Source: Rhodococcus sp. 06-462-5 (lineage in GTDB: Bacteria > Actinomycetota > Actinomycetes > Mycobacteriales > Mycobacteriaceae). Taken from it: 64,000 bases of DNA. The notes under the pieces are model-generated. The model saw only the letters and a program-made list of their open reading frames with translations. It was not told the DNA's origin and searched no databases. Where the stretch lies: positions 1 to 64,000 of the forward strand of contig NZ_NOYD01000023.1 in assembly GCF_002258315.1 (NCBI RefSeq), given 5' to 3'. This document shows positions 34,470 through 42,950 of this stretch, one piece after another; positions within the stretch are counted from its first letter, which is position 1; each line of letters opens with the position of its first letter. Position numbers and translations under genes: made by a program.

Positions 34470-35266
34470 GCCATTTCGCCCTTTGCGACAAGTGCCCCGA
34501 GATGCGCGGCCACCGCAAGACCCGCGTCGGGGTACTCGGCCAGCAGCGCCTTCTCGACCTCAGCGCCACTGTCCTTCTCCCCGACGATGCGCTCGAAGGT
34601 CTTCAGGTAATCGCGGGTATGAGCCAACGCGGCACCGTCCGCTGCAGCTCCCGCGGAGCGATGTCCGGCGATCACTGTGGTCGGATTCAAGGCCTTGACT
34701 GTGTCCAAGCCGTCGATCCACTTCTGACGGAGTTCGGGGGTCGAGGAGTCGGCAGTCCACACGTGCAGGCCGCTGAATACCAGGACGCCGCCCACCACTG
34801 TGCGAGTTGCGGGGTCGAAGAGGAACCATCCGCGGTTGTGCGGATCGAGGTCTGCGTTGCGCAGTTCGAGGGTCTGGTCGTCGACGGTGATGCTGTCGGA
34901 GCTGAATGCTTCGAGGGTGACGCGGCGGGTCGGCAGGTTGACCCCGAGGTTCTTCCACGACTCGAGCTTCTTGTCGTAGCTGTGGTCGATGTGGTCGATG
35001 ACATCGGCGGGTGCGACGAACCGGGCGTTCGGGAATGCATCTTGGACCACTTCGGCTCCGAAGTAGAAGTCCGGGTCGCCTGCGCTGATGAAGACGGTCG
35101 TAAGTTCCTTGCCGGAGTCGAGAATTGCTGCCACGGCTCGGTGTCCGTCCGCGCGTGTGAATCCTGCGTCGACGAGGACAGCTTGGGTGTCACCCGACAC
35201 GAGCGTGATGGTCTTGTCCAGCGTGTTCGGGCCGGTATCCAGAGTGGTGAATGTCAGGTCAGTCAT
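34460..35266 (-). CDS. MBL-fold hydrolase-like protein with degenerate metal motif
   Basis: A 268-residue metallo-beta-lactamase-fold protein, recognisable from LVSGDTQAVLVDAGF, the later VVGGVLVFSGLHVWT and VIAGHRSAGA. The usual HxHxDH zinc motif is replaced by SAGDPDFYFG at residues 61-70: the histidines are lost and only aspartates remain. It may bind metal differently or be catalytically altered. GAAGGA precedes the ATG at 35266; the longer open frame upstream runs across the AraC gene. It overlaps the NTF2-fold gene by 10 bp and is divergent from the AraC regulator. Confidence 0.87.
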   Translation of the reverse strand: MTDLTFTTLDTGPNTLDKTITLVSGDTQAVLVDAGFTRADGHRAVAAILDSGKELTTVFISAGDPDFYFGAEVVQDAFPNARFVAPADVIDHIDHSYDKKLESWKNLGVNLPTRRVTLEAFSSDSITVDDQTLELRNADLDPHNRGWFLFDPATRTVVGGVLVFSGLHVWTADSSTPELRQKWIDGLDTVKALNPTTVIAGHRSAGAAADGAALAHTRDYLKTFERIVGEKDSGAEVEKALLAEYPDAGLAVAAHLGALVAKGEMAWG

Positions 35267-35350
35267 CGTTGCGTCCTTCGGTTTTGCGGATCGGTTCCAC
35301 ACAAGAGTGCCGTAGCTGGAAACGGCTATCTGGTGACGACCTGCGGCAGA

Positions 35351-36208
35351 ATGGTGAATATGCGACAAGGCAAATCTGTTCGTGGTGTCGAGTTCACACC
35401 CTCCGCGTCCGATATCGAGATCGAGCTGACGACGCTTCGAGCGATCGTGCGTAGCGGTGGTCGACGAGAGTTTCTTGCGCCGCAGCGATTGAATTTCGAT
35501 TTGCTCTATCGAGTGGAATCCGGCCGGACTGTGCACCGAATCGACTTCGTCGAGTACGACATCGCCCCGGGGGATGTCGTCTGGATTCATGCAGGACAAG
35601 TCCACGAATGGGGCGAGATCGACGCGCTGTCCGGATCGGTGGCGATGTTCGCCTCTCATGCGGTCGGGCCGTCCACTCAGCAACTGCTGGCGATAACGGC
35701 AGTGAACATGCGCAGCTTTTGGACTGCGGATGCGGGCACGAGCGCCGGGGTCCACACGGCGCTCGACGCGCTTTTCGCGCCTATGCCGCCGTCGTCCGGC
35801 AGCGGTATCCGACGCGAGATCGGACGATCGGCGTTGGCGTGCCTACTTCTACGACTGAGTTCGGAGACCGACGGTCACCCCGCATTGGAGGGGGCCGAGG
35901 TGTTCGCATGGTTTCGAGCCGAGGTGGAAGCTCAATTCCGTTCGATACGTACGGTTTCGGACTACGCGCAGCGTCTCGGGTATTCGGAGCGCACTCTGAA
36001 TCGAGCTGCCAACAGTCATGGGACGACGGCGAAGAAGACGATCGACGACCGAATCGTGCTCGAGGCGAAGCGATTGCTGGTGTTCACGTCACTCTCGGTG
36101 TTGGACATCGGAGTTCAGCTCGGGTACGACGACCCGTCCAACTTCACGAGCTTCTTTCGGGTGCGGACGGGGCGGACACCGAGCGGATTTCGGCAAGGTG
36201 ACCGTTGA
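35351..36208 (+). CDS. AraC-family transcriptional regulator
   Basis: A 285-residue AraC protein. The N-terminal cupin-like sensor includes VESGRTVHRIDFVEYDIAPG and HAGQVHEWG. The C-terminal double helix-turn-helix has VSDYAQRLGYSERTLNRA and LDIGVQLGYDDPSNFTSFFR. ATG at 35351 or 35360 are both possible starts; neither has a strong ribosome site. It is divergent from the MBL/NTF2 operon, 84 bp away, and probably controls it. Confidence 0.9.
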   Translation: MVNMRQGKSVRGVEFTPSASDIEIELTTLRAIVRSGGRREFLAPQRLNFDLLYRVESGRTVHRIDFVEYDIAPGDVVWIHAGQVHEWGEIDALSGSVAMFASHAVGPSTQQLLAITAVNMRSFWTADAGTSAGVHTALDALFAPMPPSSGSGIRREIGRSALACLLLRLSSETDGHPALEGAEVFAWFRAEVEAQFRSIRTVSDYAQRLGYSERTLNRAANSHGTTAKKTIDDRIVLEAKRLLVFTSLSVLDIGVQLGYDDPSNFTSFFRVRTGRTPSGFRQGDR

Positions 36209-36340
36209 CGGAAAACGGGCCGTGACGTCGTCGACCGGTGCGCGAATGCACCCCGCGCTGAATCTGTACATCGGCTGGTTCCCTTCTGCATAGGACCAGG
36301 GTCGTCGACCGACGTCGAGCTCAGTGGCATGAATCCGTTC

Positions 36341-36376
36341 ACCGATTCACCGATTCACCGATTCACCGATTCACCG
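36341..36376. repeat. 8-bp tandem repeat (ACCGATTC)n
   Basis: Four perfect copies of ACCGATTC followed by a half copy, in the gap between the AraC gene and the MHS transporter, about 110 bp before regulon 2 operator site 1. Such arrays vary in length by slippage. No coding role is seen. Confidence 0.9.
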
Positions 36377-36452
36377 GGCGCGAGTGGCGCGACACGCAAA
36401 GAGGTGTGCAGTGTGATGGTTGCCATACGTCGTCCCGGTGTGGTTCACTGCT

Positions 36453-36465
36453 TAAACCTTTTAGT
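36453..36465 (+). promoter_or_regulatory. Candidate LacI-family operator (regulon 2, site 1)
   Basis: TTAAACCTTTTAG, 15 bp before the MHS transporter start. It is the exact reverse complement of the element before the alcohol dehydrogenase gene (41783). The likely ligand is the LacI protein at 41852-42934. Its closeness to the start codon fits repression. Confidence 0.68.
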
Positions 36466-36479
36466 GAATGGAGCACCGG

Positions 36480-37835
36480 ATGGCCACGACAGCAAGCGCC
36501 GCCTCGCGACCGGATAGGACCGACGCGCCTCCAGGCATCGTGCGGACCGCGTTCGCCAGCTTTATCGGCACGATGATCGAGTGGTACGACTTCTTCATCT
36601 TCGGTACTGCTGCGGCGCTGATCTTCAACGAGGTCTTCTTCAGCAACATGTCCGCCGCCGGCGGGACGCTCGCATCGTTCGCGACGTTCGGCGTGGCCTT
36701 CGTGGCGCGCCCCGTGGGCGCGGTGTTGTTCGGTCACTACGGAGACCGTTTGGGCCGCAAGAAGATGCTGGTTCTGTCCCTTCTCCTCATGGGTGGCGGC
36801 ACCGTCGTGGTCGGCGTGCTACCCACCTACGAGACATGGGGGATGGCGGCCCCGATCTTGCTCGTGATCTCGCGACTCGTGCAAGGACTCGCAGTCGGTG
36901 GCGAGTGGGGCGGAGCAATTTTGATGGCAGTGGAATCAGCACCTCCGAAGAAGCGCGCCTTCTACGGGAGTTGGCCGCAGATGGGTGTGCCCGCCGCACT
37001 TGTGTTGTCCACGCTGTCGTTCTACGCGGTCCGCCAACTGCCCGAGGAGCAGTTCCTCAGTTGGGGTTGGCGCATCCCGTTCCTGGCCAGCACCTTGCTC
37101 ATCGGCGTCGGCCTGTACATCCGCCTAGCCATTCTCGAGTCACCCGAATTCTCGAAGATGAAGAAGAACGACGAAGCGGCCGAGTTTCCCATCGTCGAAG
37201 TGGTGAAGAAGAATTGGCGCGGACTGCTGGTCGGTATCGGTGTGACTGCTGCGCCCAACATTCCGTTCTATCTCGCCACCGTGTTCGTGATCAAGTACGC
37301 CCAGGACTATGCCGGCATGACCAGCAATTTCATGCTTCTCGCGTTGTGCGTGGCCGGGTTCGTCGAGACTCTCGGTATTCCCCTGGCCGCCATGCTGGCC
37401 GACCGATTGGGCGTGGTGAAGGTCTTGATGGCAGGCGCGGTGTTCATGCTCGTGCTGTCCTTCCCCTTCTTCTGGCTCATCGACACGGGGAACTCGGTCC
37501 TGGTATTCCTCGCACTGTTCTTGATGCTCGCAGTGGGGCACACGATGACCTACGCACCGATGGCGACCTTCATGGCAGATCTGTTCCCCACCAACGTTCG
37601 CTACACGGGCACCTCCGTCTGTTATCACCTGGGAGGCGCTCTCACGAGCGGGCCGGTGCCACTGGTGGCGGCCGCCCTCGTCGCGTGGGCCGGCAGTGCT
37701 CTTCCTCTGTCCATCTATCTGGCGATCGCCAGTGCGGTCACGATCGTCGCTCTCTGCTTCGCTCGATCCGCCATGCCGGGACAGGGCGAGTTGTCGAAAT
37801 CGAATCGACCTGCATTCGTGGCAACGGTCCGATGA
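36480..37835 (+). CDS. MHS-family MFS transporter (metabolite:H+ symporter)
   Basis: A 451-residue carrier. FASFIGTMIEWYDFFIFGTAA in segment 1 and FGVAFVARPVGAVLFGHYGDRLGRK are MHS-family signatures; FPTNVRYTGTSVCYHLGGAL lies near the end. The family imports organic acids, betaines and aromatic acids with protons. The ATG at 36480 is preferred because GGAG lies 6 bp upstream; the ATG at 36468 is almost on the operator and has no ribosome site. First gene of regulon 2, followed 94 bp later by the cupin dioxygenase-like gene. Confidence 0.92.
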   Translation: MATTASAASRPDRTDAPPGIVRTAFASFIGTMIEWYDFFIFGTAAALIFNEVFFSNMSAAGGTLASFATFGVAFVARPVGAVLFGHYGDRLGRKKMLVLSLLLMGGGTVVVGVLPTYETWGMAAPILLVISRLVQGLAVGGEWGGAILMAVESAPPKKRAFYGSWPQMGVPAALVLSTLSFYAVRQLPEEQFLSWGWRIPFLASTLLIGVGLYIRLAILESPEFSKMKKNDEAAEFPIVEVVKKNWRGLLVGIGVTAAPNIPFYLATVFVIKYAQDYAGMTSNFMLLALCVAGFVETLGIPLAAMLADRLGVVKVLMAGAVFMLVLSFPFFWLIDTGNSVLVFLALFLMLAVGHTMTYAPMATFMADLFPTNVRYTGTSVCYHLGGALTSGPVPLVAAALVAWAGSALPLSIYLAIASAVTIVALCFARSAMPGQGELSKSNRPAFVATVR

Positions 37836-37888
37836 CAGAATCTTCGGTTGTTTCCTTGCGGATCCAACCGAGCGCGTGTCATGCTGAA

Positions 37889-37901
37889 TTAAACGTTTTA
37901 G
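37889..37901 (+). promoter_or_regulatory. Candidate LacI-family operator (regulon 2, site 2)
   Basis: TTAAACGTTTTAG, 28 bp before the cupin gene start. It is the most symmetrical of the five sites and contains a central CG, as is usual for LacI-family operators. Confidence 0.7.
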
Positions 37902-37929
37902 TTCTCGACCTCGAAGAAGGGATTCAACG

Positions 37930-38466
37930 ATGAGTTCGACACTCGATCACACGTCCGATGCGGCAGTTCCGTATCGCGGCCCCAAGTCGGACAGCATGCT
38001 CGACGACATGGTGGAACTGGGGGCGCTCGACCTGGATTGCGATGAGCGCCTGTGGGTTCCACAGTCGCCGGATGTGACCTTTCGGCCGCTGCTACTCTCG
38101 GTCAGTCAGGGGTTCTTCGTCAACATCCTGCGCGTGCGCAAGACCGGAATTCTCTCACGTCATCGCCACGCCGGTCCCGTGCACGCAACCACCCTCCGCG
38201 GGCGGTGGCACTACCTCGAGCACGACTGGTGGGCGGAGCAGGGAAGCTACGCCTTCGAGCCTCCCGGTGACATTCACACGCTAGAGGTTCCGGAAGGTGT
38301 CGACGAGATGATCACCATGTTCCACGTCACCGGTGCCTACATCTATGTCGACCCCGATGGCAACCCAGTGGGCGTGGAGGACGTGTTCACCAAGCTGGAC
38401 AATGCCAGAAAGCATTACACGAGTGTCGGCCTCGGCGCGGACTACGTCGACCGCTTCATTCGCTGA
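37930..38466 (+). CDS. Cupin protein of the 2,4'-dihydroxyacetophenone dioxygenase family
   Basis: A 178-residue single-domain cupin. Likely metal ligands are the histidines in HRHAGPVHATTL and the later histidine in PPGDIHTLEVPEG. FFVNILRVRKTG and the tail YVDRFIR resemble 2,4'-dihydroxyacetophenone dioxygenase, which uses iron and oxygen to cleave an aryl hydroxymethyl ketone to two carboxylic acids. The actual substrate may differ. GAAGAAGGG precedes the ATG. It has its own operator and strong terminator, so it can be transcribed alone. Confidence 0.85.
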   Translation: MSSTLDHTSDAAVPYRGPKSDSMLDDMVELGALDLDCDERLWVPQSPDVTFRPLLLSVSQGFFVNILRVRKTGILSRHRHAGPVHATTLRGRWHYLEHDWWAEQGSYAFEPPGDIHTLEVPEGVDEMITMFHVTGAYIYVDPDGNPVGVEDVFTKLDNARKHYTSVGLGADYVDRFIR

Positions 38467-38482
38467 CTCACCGTACTTCCGA

Positions 38483-38517
38483 ACGGCCCCGAGTTTTCAC
38501 TCGGGGCCGTTTCTTTT
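38483..38517 (+). terminator. Rho-independent terminator after the cupin gene
   Basis: A perfect 11-bp stem ACGGCCCCGAG/CTCGGGGCCGT with a 6-nt loop, followed by TTCTTTT. Confidence 0.93.
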
Positions 38518-38592
38518 GTGTGCGAACGCCTTTGAGTAAATAGCGGCATTTCGGGCGACTTCATCGGAGTTACTCGAAAAGGCACCACCGTC

Positions 38593-38605
38593 TTAACCGT
38601 TTTAG
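38593..38605 (+). promoter_or_regulatory. Candidate LacI-family operator (regulon 2, site 3)
   Basis: TTAACCGTTTTAG, one mismatch from site 2, about 150 bp before the MFS start at 38756. The remaining 150 bp between site and gene has no recognisable feature. Confidence 0.62.
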
Positions 38606-38755
38606 TACAGTTCGGTCAACCGTTCGGCGGCAACCTGGGCGGCCTGCAATCGAGTGCGTCGACGCTGAGAACCACACCTCCTCAGGTGCGGTTGCGCAGC
38701 CACTTCATCTATTCGTTCAGGCTCGACCCGGGCCACTCTCACTGGAGCATCTTCG

Positions 38756-40186
38756 ATGACCGATGTCGTCTCGTCGCCGTCAGGCGATTCCTTGTCCCCT
38801 TCCCCTGAACCGCTCGAGAGGAAGCGCAAGCGTGCCCGAACTCCGGCGTACGCGATCGGCGCGCTGATCTTCCTGTGGCTGGTCTATGCGATGAATGCCA
38901 ACACCAGGCAGATCTTCTTCTTCGTTCTGCCTTCGATCGTCGATGAGTTCTCGATCTCGCCGGAGACGGCGGGTGTGATCGCCGCGATCATCACCGCAGC
39001 ATGCTCGCTCCTGGCGCTGCCACTGGGACCGTGGTTCGACCGCGGTGGACATGGGTGGGCGCGTAAGTATCGGAATGCCGTCGTGGCCTTGGGCTACTTC
39101 ATCTTCTCGATCTTCACCGGTATCGGTGCCTTGACGTCCTCCCTGTGGTCCATCGTGATCCTGCAGTCGGTGAAGAACGCGTTCGGCGGCGCTGGTGAGG
39201 CCGTCGAGGTGACCACGATGGCCGAGTCCTACCCCGTCGAGCGCCGAGGTCTGGCGCTGGGTCTGCAGCACACGGGCTATCCGTGGGGCACCCTGATTGC
39301 CTCGATCGTCACGTCAGGCATCTTGGCGACCTTCGGACCGGAGAATTGGCGCTACGTTTTTTTGCTGATTCCGCTCGCGATGATTCCTATCTGGATCGGG
39401 TACTGGCTGTTCGCCACCAAGAAGCGCTACGCCAAATTCGAGAGCGATACCGAAGCAGCGGGGTTGACCAAGCCTCTGTCCGGATCGAATTTCGAGGAGA
39501 CGCATCGCGCAGAGCCGGGTGCTCTGGCACGCGCGTTGCGGAATCCGAACATCATCTTTCCGTCTCTGGCATCGATGCTCGGTATCGCGGTCTACACAGG
39601 TATCAGTTTCTGGTTGCCGCAGTACATTGCGTTCGTGGGGAACTACAGCTTTGCCGAGGCTGCCGCGTATTCGGCCGTGTTCACCATCACCGGCGGCATC
39701 GGCCAGATCCTTTGGGGCACAGTGTCGGACTGGCTGGGGCGAAAGTTCACAGCCATCATCGCTTTCGTATGGCTCGGCGTCGGCATCTTCCTGCTGCAGT
39801 ACGCCGGCCTGGGATTGGCGTGGCTGATCGTGCTGCAGCTCTTCGCCGGTATGGCGACCAACGGGGTGTTCCCGGTCATCTACAGCTTTGTCAGTGACGC
39901 GGCGGAGAAGGGTGCCATCGGCACAGCGAACTCGGTGATGATGACAGCCACCTACGTGGGCGGTCTGTCTCCATTGGTGCTCGGAGTTCTCATCGGTGCC
40001 GGTGGCGGGTTCTCCTCGGCAACTGGATACGACTGGGGTCTGTATTTTCTCGTTGCCGCATGTGTGGTGGCAGTGGTACTGCTGGCACTGTTCACCCGTG
40101 AGCCGATCGGCAAGTTTCGCCACCTCGACCGGTCCTTGGTGTCGAAGGCCAGTTGCAACTTGGGCGACGCCGGCGAAACAGTCTGA
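38756..40186 (+). CDS. MFS transporter
   Basis: A 476-residue carrier with about twelve membrane segments. A charged N-terminus (ERKRKRARTP) precedes segment 1. VYAMNANTRQIFFFVLP, NAFGGAGEAVEVTTMAESYPVERRG and WGTVSDWLGRKF are visible, with the last two forming the MFS loop motifs. It resembles hexuronate/organic-acid type carriers in layout, but the subfamily is not assigned. A regulon 2 operator lies upstream and a hairpin follows, then the thioesterase gene. It probably brings in, or exports, a compound of this pathway. Confidence 0.88.
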   Translation: MTDVVSSPSGDSLSPSPEPLERKRKRARTPAYAIGALIFLWLVYAMNANTRQIFFFVLPSIVDEFSISPETAGVIAAIITAACSLLALPLGPWFDRGGHGWARKYRNAVVALGYFIFSIFTGIGALTSSLWSIVILQSVKNAFGGAGEAVEVTTMAESYPVERRGLALGLQHTGYPWGTLIASIVTSGILATFGPENWRYVFLLIPLAMIPIWIGYWLFATKKRYAKFESDTEAAGLTKPLSGSNFEETHRAEPGALARALRNPNIIFPSLASMLGIAVYTGISFWLPQYIAFVGNYSFAEAAAYSAVFTITGGIGQILWGTVSDWLGRKFTAIIAFVWLGVGIFLLQYAGLGLAWLIVLQLFAGMATNGVFPVIYSFVSDAAEKGAIGTANSVMMTATYVGGLSPLVLGVLIGAGGGFSSATGYDWGLYFLVAACVVAVVLLALFTREPIGKFRHLDRSLVSKASCNLGDAGETV

Positions 40187-40212
40187 GCCGACCCCCATTC
40201 ACACCACAGATC

Positions 40213-40251
40213 GTCCAGCCTCGCCCGCTCGATATGTGGGCGAGGCTGGAC
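40213..40251 (+). terminator. Hairpin between MFS and thioesterase genes
   Basis: A perfect 14-bp stem GTCCAGCCTCGCCC/GGGCGAGGCTGGAC with an 11-nt loop, 27 bp after the MFS stop and 23 bp before the thioesterase ATG. It would reduce, or allow regulated, read-through into the thioesterase gene. Confidence 0.7.
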
Positions 40252-40273
40252 CCGTCCGAGAGCGAGACCGAAC

Positions 40274-40660
40274 ATGTCGCCCATCGTCTTTCGCGCCCAG
40301 GTTCGCTACGGTGATTTCGATCCGCAGAGACATGTGAGCAACGTTCAGTACTTCCGATTCTTCGAGGAGGCCAGGGCGGTGCTCTACCGTCGGGCGGGTC
40401 TGCCCGCCGATCTCGGACAGGTGATCCGGCGTCAGGAGATCGACTATTTTGCACCGATCGGGTTCGACATCCACGAGATCGACGTGGTCATGACGGCACT
40501 GCGGTCGGGACGCTCGTCGTACGATCTCGGTTTTGTGTTGCGTTCGGGCACACATGAATTCGCGCGCGCCACCGTGTCGATGGTGGCCGTCGGACCGGAC
40601 GGCCGCCCGACACCCATTCCGGCGCGGCTCGGACTCGAGCTCGCTGCAGCATCCCCGTAG
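40274..40660 (+). CDS. Acyl-CoA thioesterase, 4-hydroxybenzoyl-CoA thioesterase-like hotdog fold
   Basis: A 128-residue hotdog protein. RYGDFDPQRHVSNVQYFRFFEE is close to the family signature RYxDxDxxGHVNNxxY, with the catalytic aspartate in DFD. It hydrolyses an acyl- or aroyl-CoA to the free acid. No independent operator was seen; it is either read through from the MFS gene across the hairpin or has its own weak promoter. It converges on the alcohol dehydrogenase gene with a strong bidirectional terminator between them. Confidence 0.86.
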   Translation: MSPIVFRAQVRYGDFDPQRHVSNVQYFRFFEEARAVLYRRAGLPADLGQVIRRQEIDYFAPIGFDIHEIDVVMTALRSGRSSYDLGFVLRSGTHEFARATVSMVAVGPDGRPTPIPARLGLELAAASP

Positions 40661-40691
40661 GCGTGAGCGCGACTCGACGGGTAGGACGAGA

Positions 40692-40725
40692 AAGACCCCG
40701 TGGCCCGCAGGGGCCACGGGGTCTT
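40692..40725. terminator. Bidirectional hairpin terminator
   Basis: A perfect 15-bp stem AAGACCCCGTGGCCC/GGGCCACGGGGTCTT with a 4-nt loop, between the convergent thioesterase and alcohol dehydrogenase genes. A short T-rich stretch follows on the plus strand. Confidence 0.92.
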
Positions 40726-40747
40726 CCTCGTTACCGAGCGGGCAGTG

Positions 40748-41749
40748 TCACGGAGTGAGAACGACTTTGAAAGCCTGTGCGGCCGCCGCCGTTTCGAGTG
40801 CGTCGATCGCGTCCTCCAGCTGGCGGACAGTGACCAGCGAGCCCCACATTTCCGGGTCGGTCGCCAGGTAGTTCATCGCGGTCACGTAGTCGCTTCGTTG
40901 CGAACCGTAGCTTCCGAGGATGCGGATCTCGCGTCGCGTCACCAGATTCATGTCGGGATTCGCGTCGGACGCGAAGAGGGCTGGAACCACCACGGTCCCG
41001 CCGGGCATCACAGTGCGGAGCGCAGTTCCGAGGCCGGCGCCCGATCCTGAAGCTTCGATCCACCCCTGCGCTTCGAACCCGCCCAGATCGTCACCGACCG
41101 CGGTGGCGAGTCCCAGTGATCTGGCAGTGGCCAACCGCAGATCCTGATCGCGCGGCGCACCGGTCAGGAGGACGGCGTGACCCGATTGCGACAACAAGAG
41201 TGCGATCATCAATCCGATCGGCCCCGGACCGGAGACCACCACGTTCTTTGCTTCCGGGTCTGCCCGTTGCAGGTGGGAAACCGCGCGGCCGGCGACGGAC
41301 AAGGGCTCCGTCAGTACCAGAACGGTCGCGGGAAGATCGTGCTCGACGGGTACCAGTCGGTGCTCGTCGACGACGAAGAACTCCGCCGCGGCACCGTCGA
41401 AGGAGAGCCCGAGAACTGCTTTGTCCGGGCATATCTGGCGCAGCCCGCGCAGGCAGACCGAGCACCGACCGCAGCCGTCGATGGACACTGGGACCACCCG
41501 TCGTCCGATCCATCGGCGATCGACACCGTCGCCTACCTCGACGACAGTGCCGACTGCTTCATGGCCCATGCAGACCGGAGACGCGACCCAGTCGTATCCG
41601 GCGTCCTGCTTCCAGGCGTGTACGTCGCTTCCGCACAACCCGCACGCCTCGGTTGCGACCAGAACTTGACCGGATCCGGGCTCTGGTGTGGGCCTGTCGA
41701 GGACGACGGCGTCCATCGGCGTGTTCGTACGTTTCACCAAAGCTCGCAT
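40748..41749 (-). CDS. Zinc-dependent alcohol dehydrogenase (MDR superfamily)
   Basis: A 333-residue medium-chain dehydrogenase. Catalytic zinc ligands are C39 (ACGLCGSD) and H63-E64 (GHEAVG). The structural zinc cysteines are C93, C96, C99 and C107. The cofactor loop is VSGPGPIG. It oxidises a secondary alcohol or polyol, or reduces the ketone. AGGAG lies 7 bp before the ATG at 41749. Regulon 2 site 4 is 34 bp upstream. It lies between the thioesterase and the regulator gene and ends at a strong terminator. Confidence 0.92.
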   Translation of the reverse strand: MRALVKRTNTPMDAVVLDRPTPEPGSGQVLVATEACGLCGSDVHAWKQDAGYDWVASPVCMGHEAVGTVVEVGDGVDRRWIGRRVVPVSIDGCGRCSVCLRGLRQICPDKAVLGLSFDGAAAEFFVVDEHRLVPVEHDLPATVLVLTEPLSVAGRAVSHLQRADPEAKNVVVSGPGPIGLMIALLLSQSGHAVLLTGAPRDQDLRLATARSLGLATAVGDDLGGFEAQGWIEASGSGAGLGTALRTVMPGGTVVVPALFASDANPDMNLVTRREIRILGSYGSQRSDYVTAMNYLATDPEMWGSLVTVRQLEDAIDALETAAAAQAFKVVLTP

Positions 41750-41782
41750 CGTGAGTCTCCTAGGGTGGGGTCGCCAAGGCAA

Positions 41783-41795
41783 CTAAAAGGTTTAA
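41783..41795 (-). promoter_or_regulatory. Candidate LacI-family operator (regulon 2, site 4)
   Basis: CTAAAAGGTTTAA on the plus strand, that is TTAAACCTTTTAG on the minus strand, identical to site 1. It lies 34 bp before the alcohol dehydrogenase start. A weak CRP-like match, TATGA-CAAGCG-TCACG, lies further upstream at 41820-41835. Confidence 0.68.
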
Positions 41796-41851
41796 GTCAG
41801 TGTTGCATCTCGCTCCCCATATGACAAGCGTCACGTGTCGATCGGCAGGGA

Positions 41852-42934
41852 TCAGGGCCGAGCGGCGGTGGTTTCGCGCACCTGCAGTGTGTACGGGAGG
41901 ATCAGATGTTGCGCAGGGGACGTCGAACCACCGATGCGATCGAGGAGAATCTCGGTTCCCCGCCGTCCCATCAGTTCTCGGGGCACCGTGATCGTGGTCA
42001 GCTGCAGCGGACCTGCGCTTGCGAAACTCATGTCGTCGAACCCGGTCAGACCGATGTCTCCTGGCACGCTGAGCCCAGCTTCGCGACAGACGTCGTACAC
42101 ACCCACCGCAATCACATCGTTGCCGCACATGACCGCGTCGATATCGGGGTGATCGCGGAACAGCTCTCGTGCACGCAGGATTCCAGATTCACGGGTGAGC
42201 GCTCCCCACATGGCAGAGCGGTTGACGACCTCGAGGCCCCCGTCTGTCAGCGCCGAGACGAAACCGTTCGCACGATTTCGGGAAGCGCTGGACAAGGGGG
42301 GGCCTCCGAGGACAGCCACCCGTCGGTAGCCGCACTCGACGACGTGTCGACCGAGTTCGCGGCCGGCAGCGAGATCGTCGATACCTACGAAATCGGCTTC
42401 GAGTCCTTCAATGTGGCGGTACAGCTGCACAAACGGCTCTCGGCGTTTGGTCAGTTCGGCGAGCAACGCTGTATCGGCGGATGTGACCGAGGTGAACAGC
42501 AGACCGCCCGAGTGTCGGTCGACTTGAGTCATGGCCGCCTCGGCCTGGTGGGCACCGTCGACGCCGACGTGCGAGACGAACACCTCGAAACCCGCCTCGG
42601 CGGCGGCAGAGATCGCACCGAACGCGAGCTCGGAGTAGAACGGGTTGGCGATGTCGGCCAGGAGAAGCCCGATTGTGTTGGCCTGGCCCGATCTGAGGTC
42701 GCGCGCGGTGCGGCTCGGACGAAAATTCAGTTCGCGGGCGACATCGAGAATTCGAGCACGCACATCTTCGCTCACCCCGGGAGCACCGTTCATCGCGAAC
42801 GACACGGCCGCAATGGACACACCTGCATGCTCCGCGACCTGGGTGATCGTTACCCGTTTGGTGGCCTTACGTGGTCGGTGAACGGGAGCAGGCGGGTTGC
42901 TCTTGGCTGACTCGCCACTTTCCGCTTTGGGCAT
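41852..42934 (-). CDS. LacI-family transcriptional regulator (proposed regulator of regulon 2)
   Basis: A 360-residue LacI protein. A basic N-terminal extension of about 25 residues precedes the helix-turn-helix VTITQVAEHAGVSIAAVSFA. ANTIGLLLADIANPFYSEL starts the sensor domain, and GFDDMSFASAGPLQLTTITV is near the end. It lies between the alcohol dehydrogenase and cyclase genes on the same strand, 16 bp after the cyclase stop, so it can be transcribed with the hydrolase operon and be autoregulated through site 5. Its proposed operators are the five TTAAACGTTTTAG-like sites. The effector is unknown. Confidence 0.92.
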   Translation of the reverse strand: MPKAESGESAKSNPPAPVHRPRKATKRVTITQVAEHAGVSIAAVSFAMNGAPGVSEDVRARILDVARELNFRPSRTARDLRSGQANTIGLLLADIANPFYSELAFGAISAAAEAGFEVFVSHVGVDGAHQAEAAMTQVDRHSGGLLFTSVTSADTALLAELTKRREPFVQLYRHIEGLEADFVGIDDLAAGRELGRHVVECGYRRVAVLGGPPLSSASRNRANGFVSALTDGGLEVVNRSAMWGALTRESGILRARELFRDHPDIDAVMCGNDVIAVGVYDVCREAGLSVPGDIGLTGFDDMSFASAGPLQLTTITVPRELMGRRGTEILLDRIGGSTSPAQHLILPYTLQVRETTAARP

Positions 42935-42950
42935 GGCCCAAGCTTATCCG

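Noticed and set aside
34379-35350. Plus-strand extension upstream of the AraC gene
   Set aside because: It lies antisense to the NTF2/MBL genes and shows no AraC similarity; the real start is near 35351.
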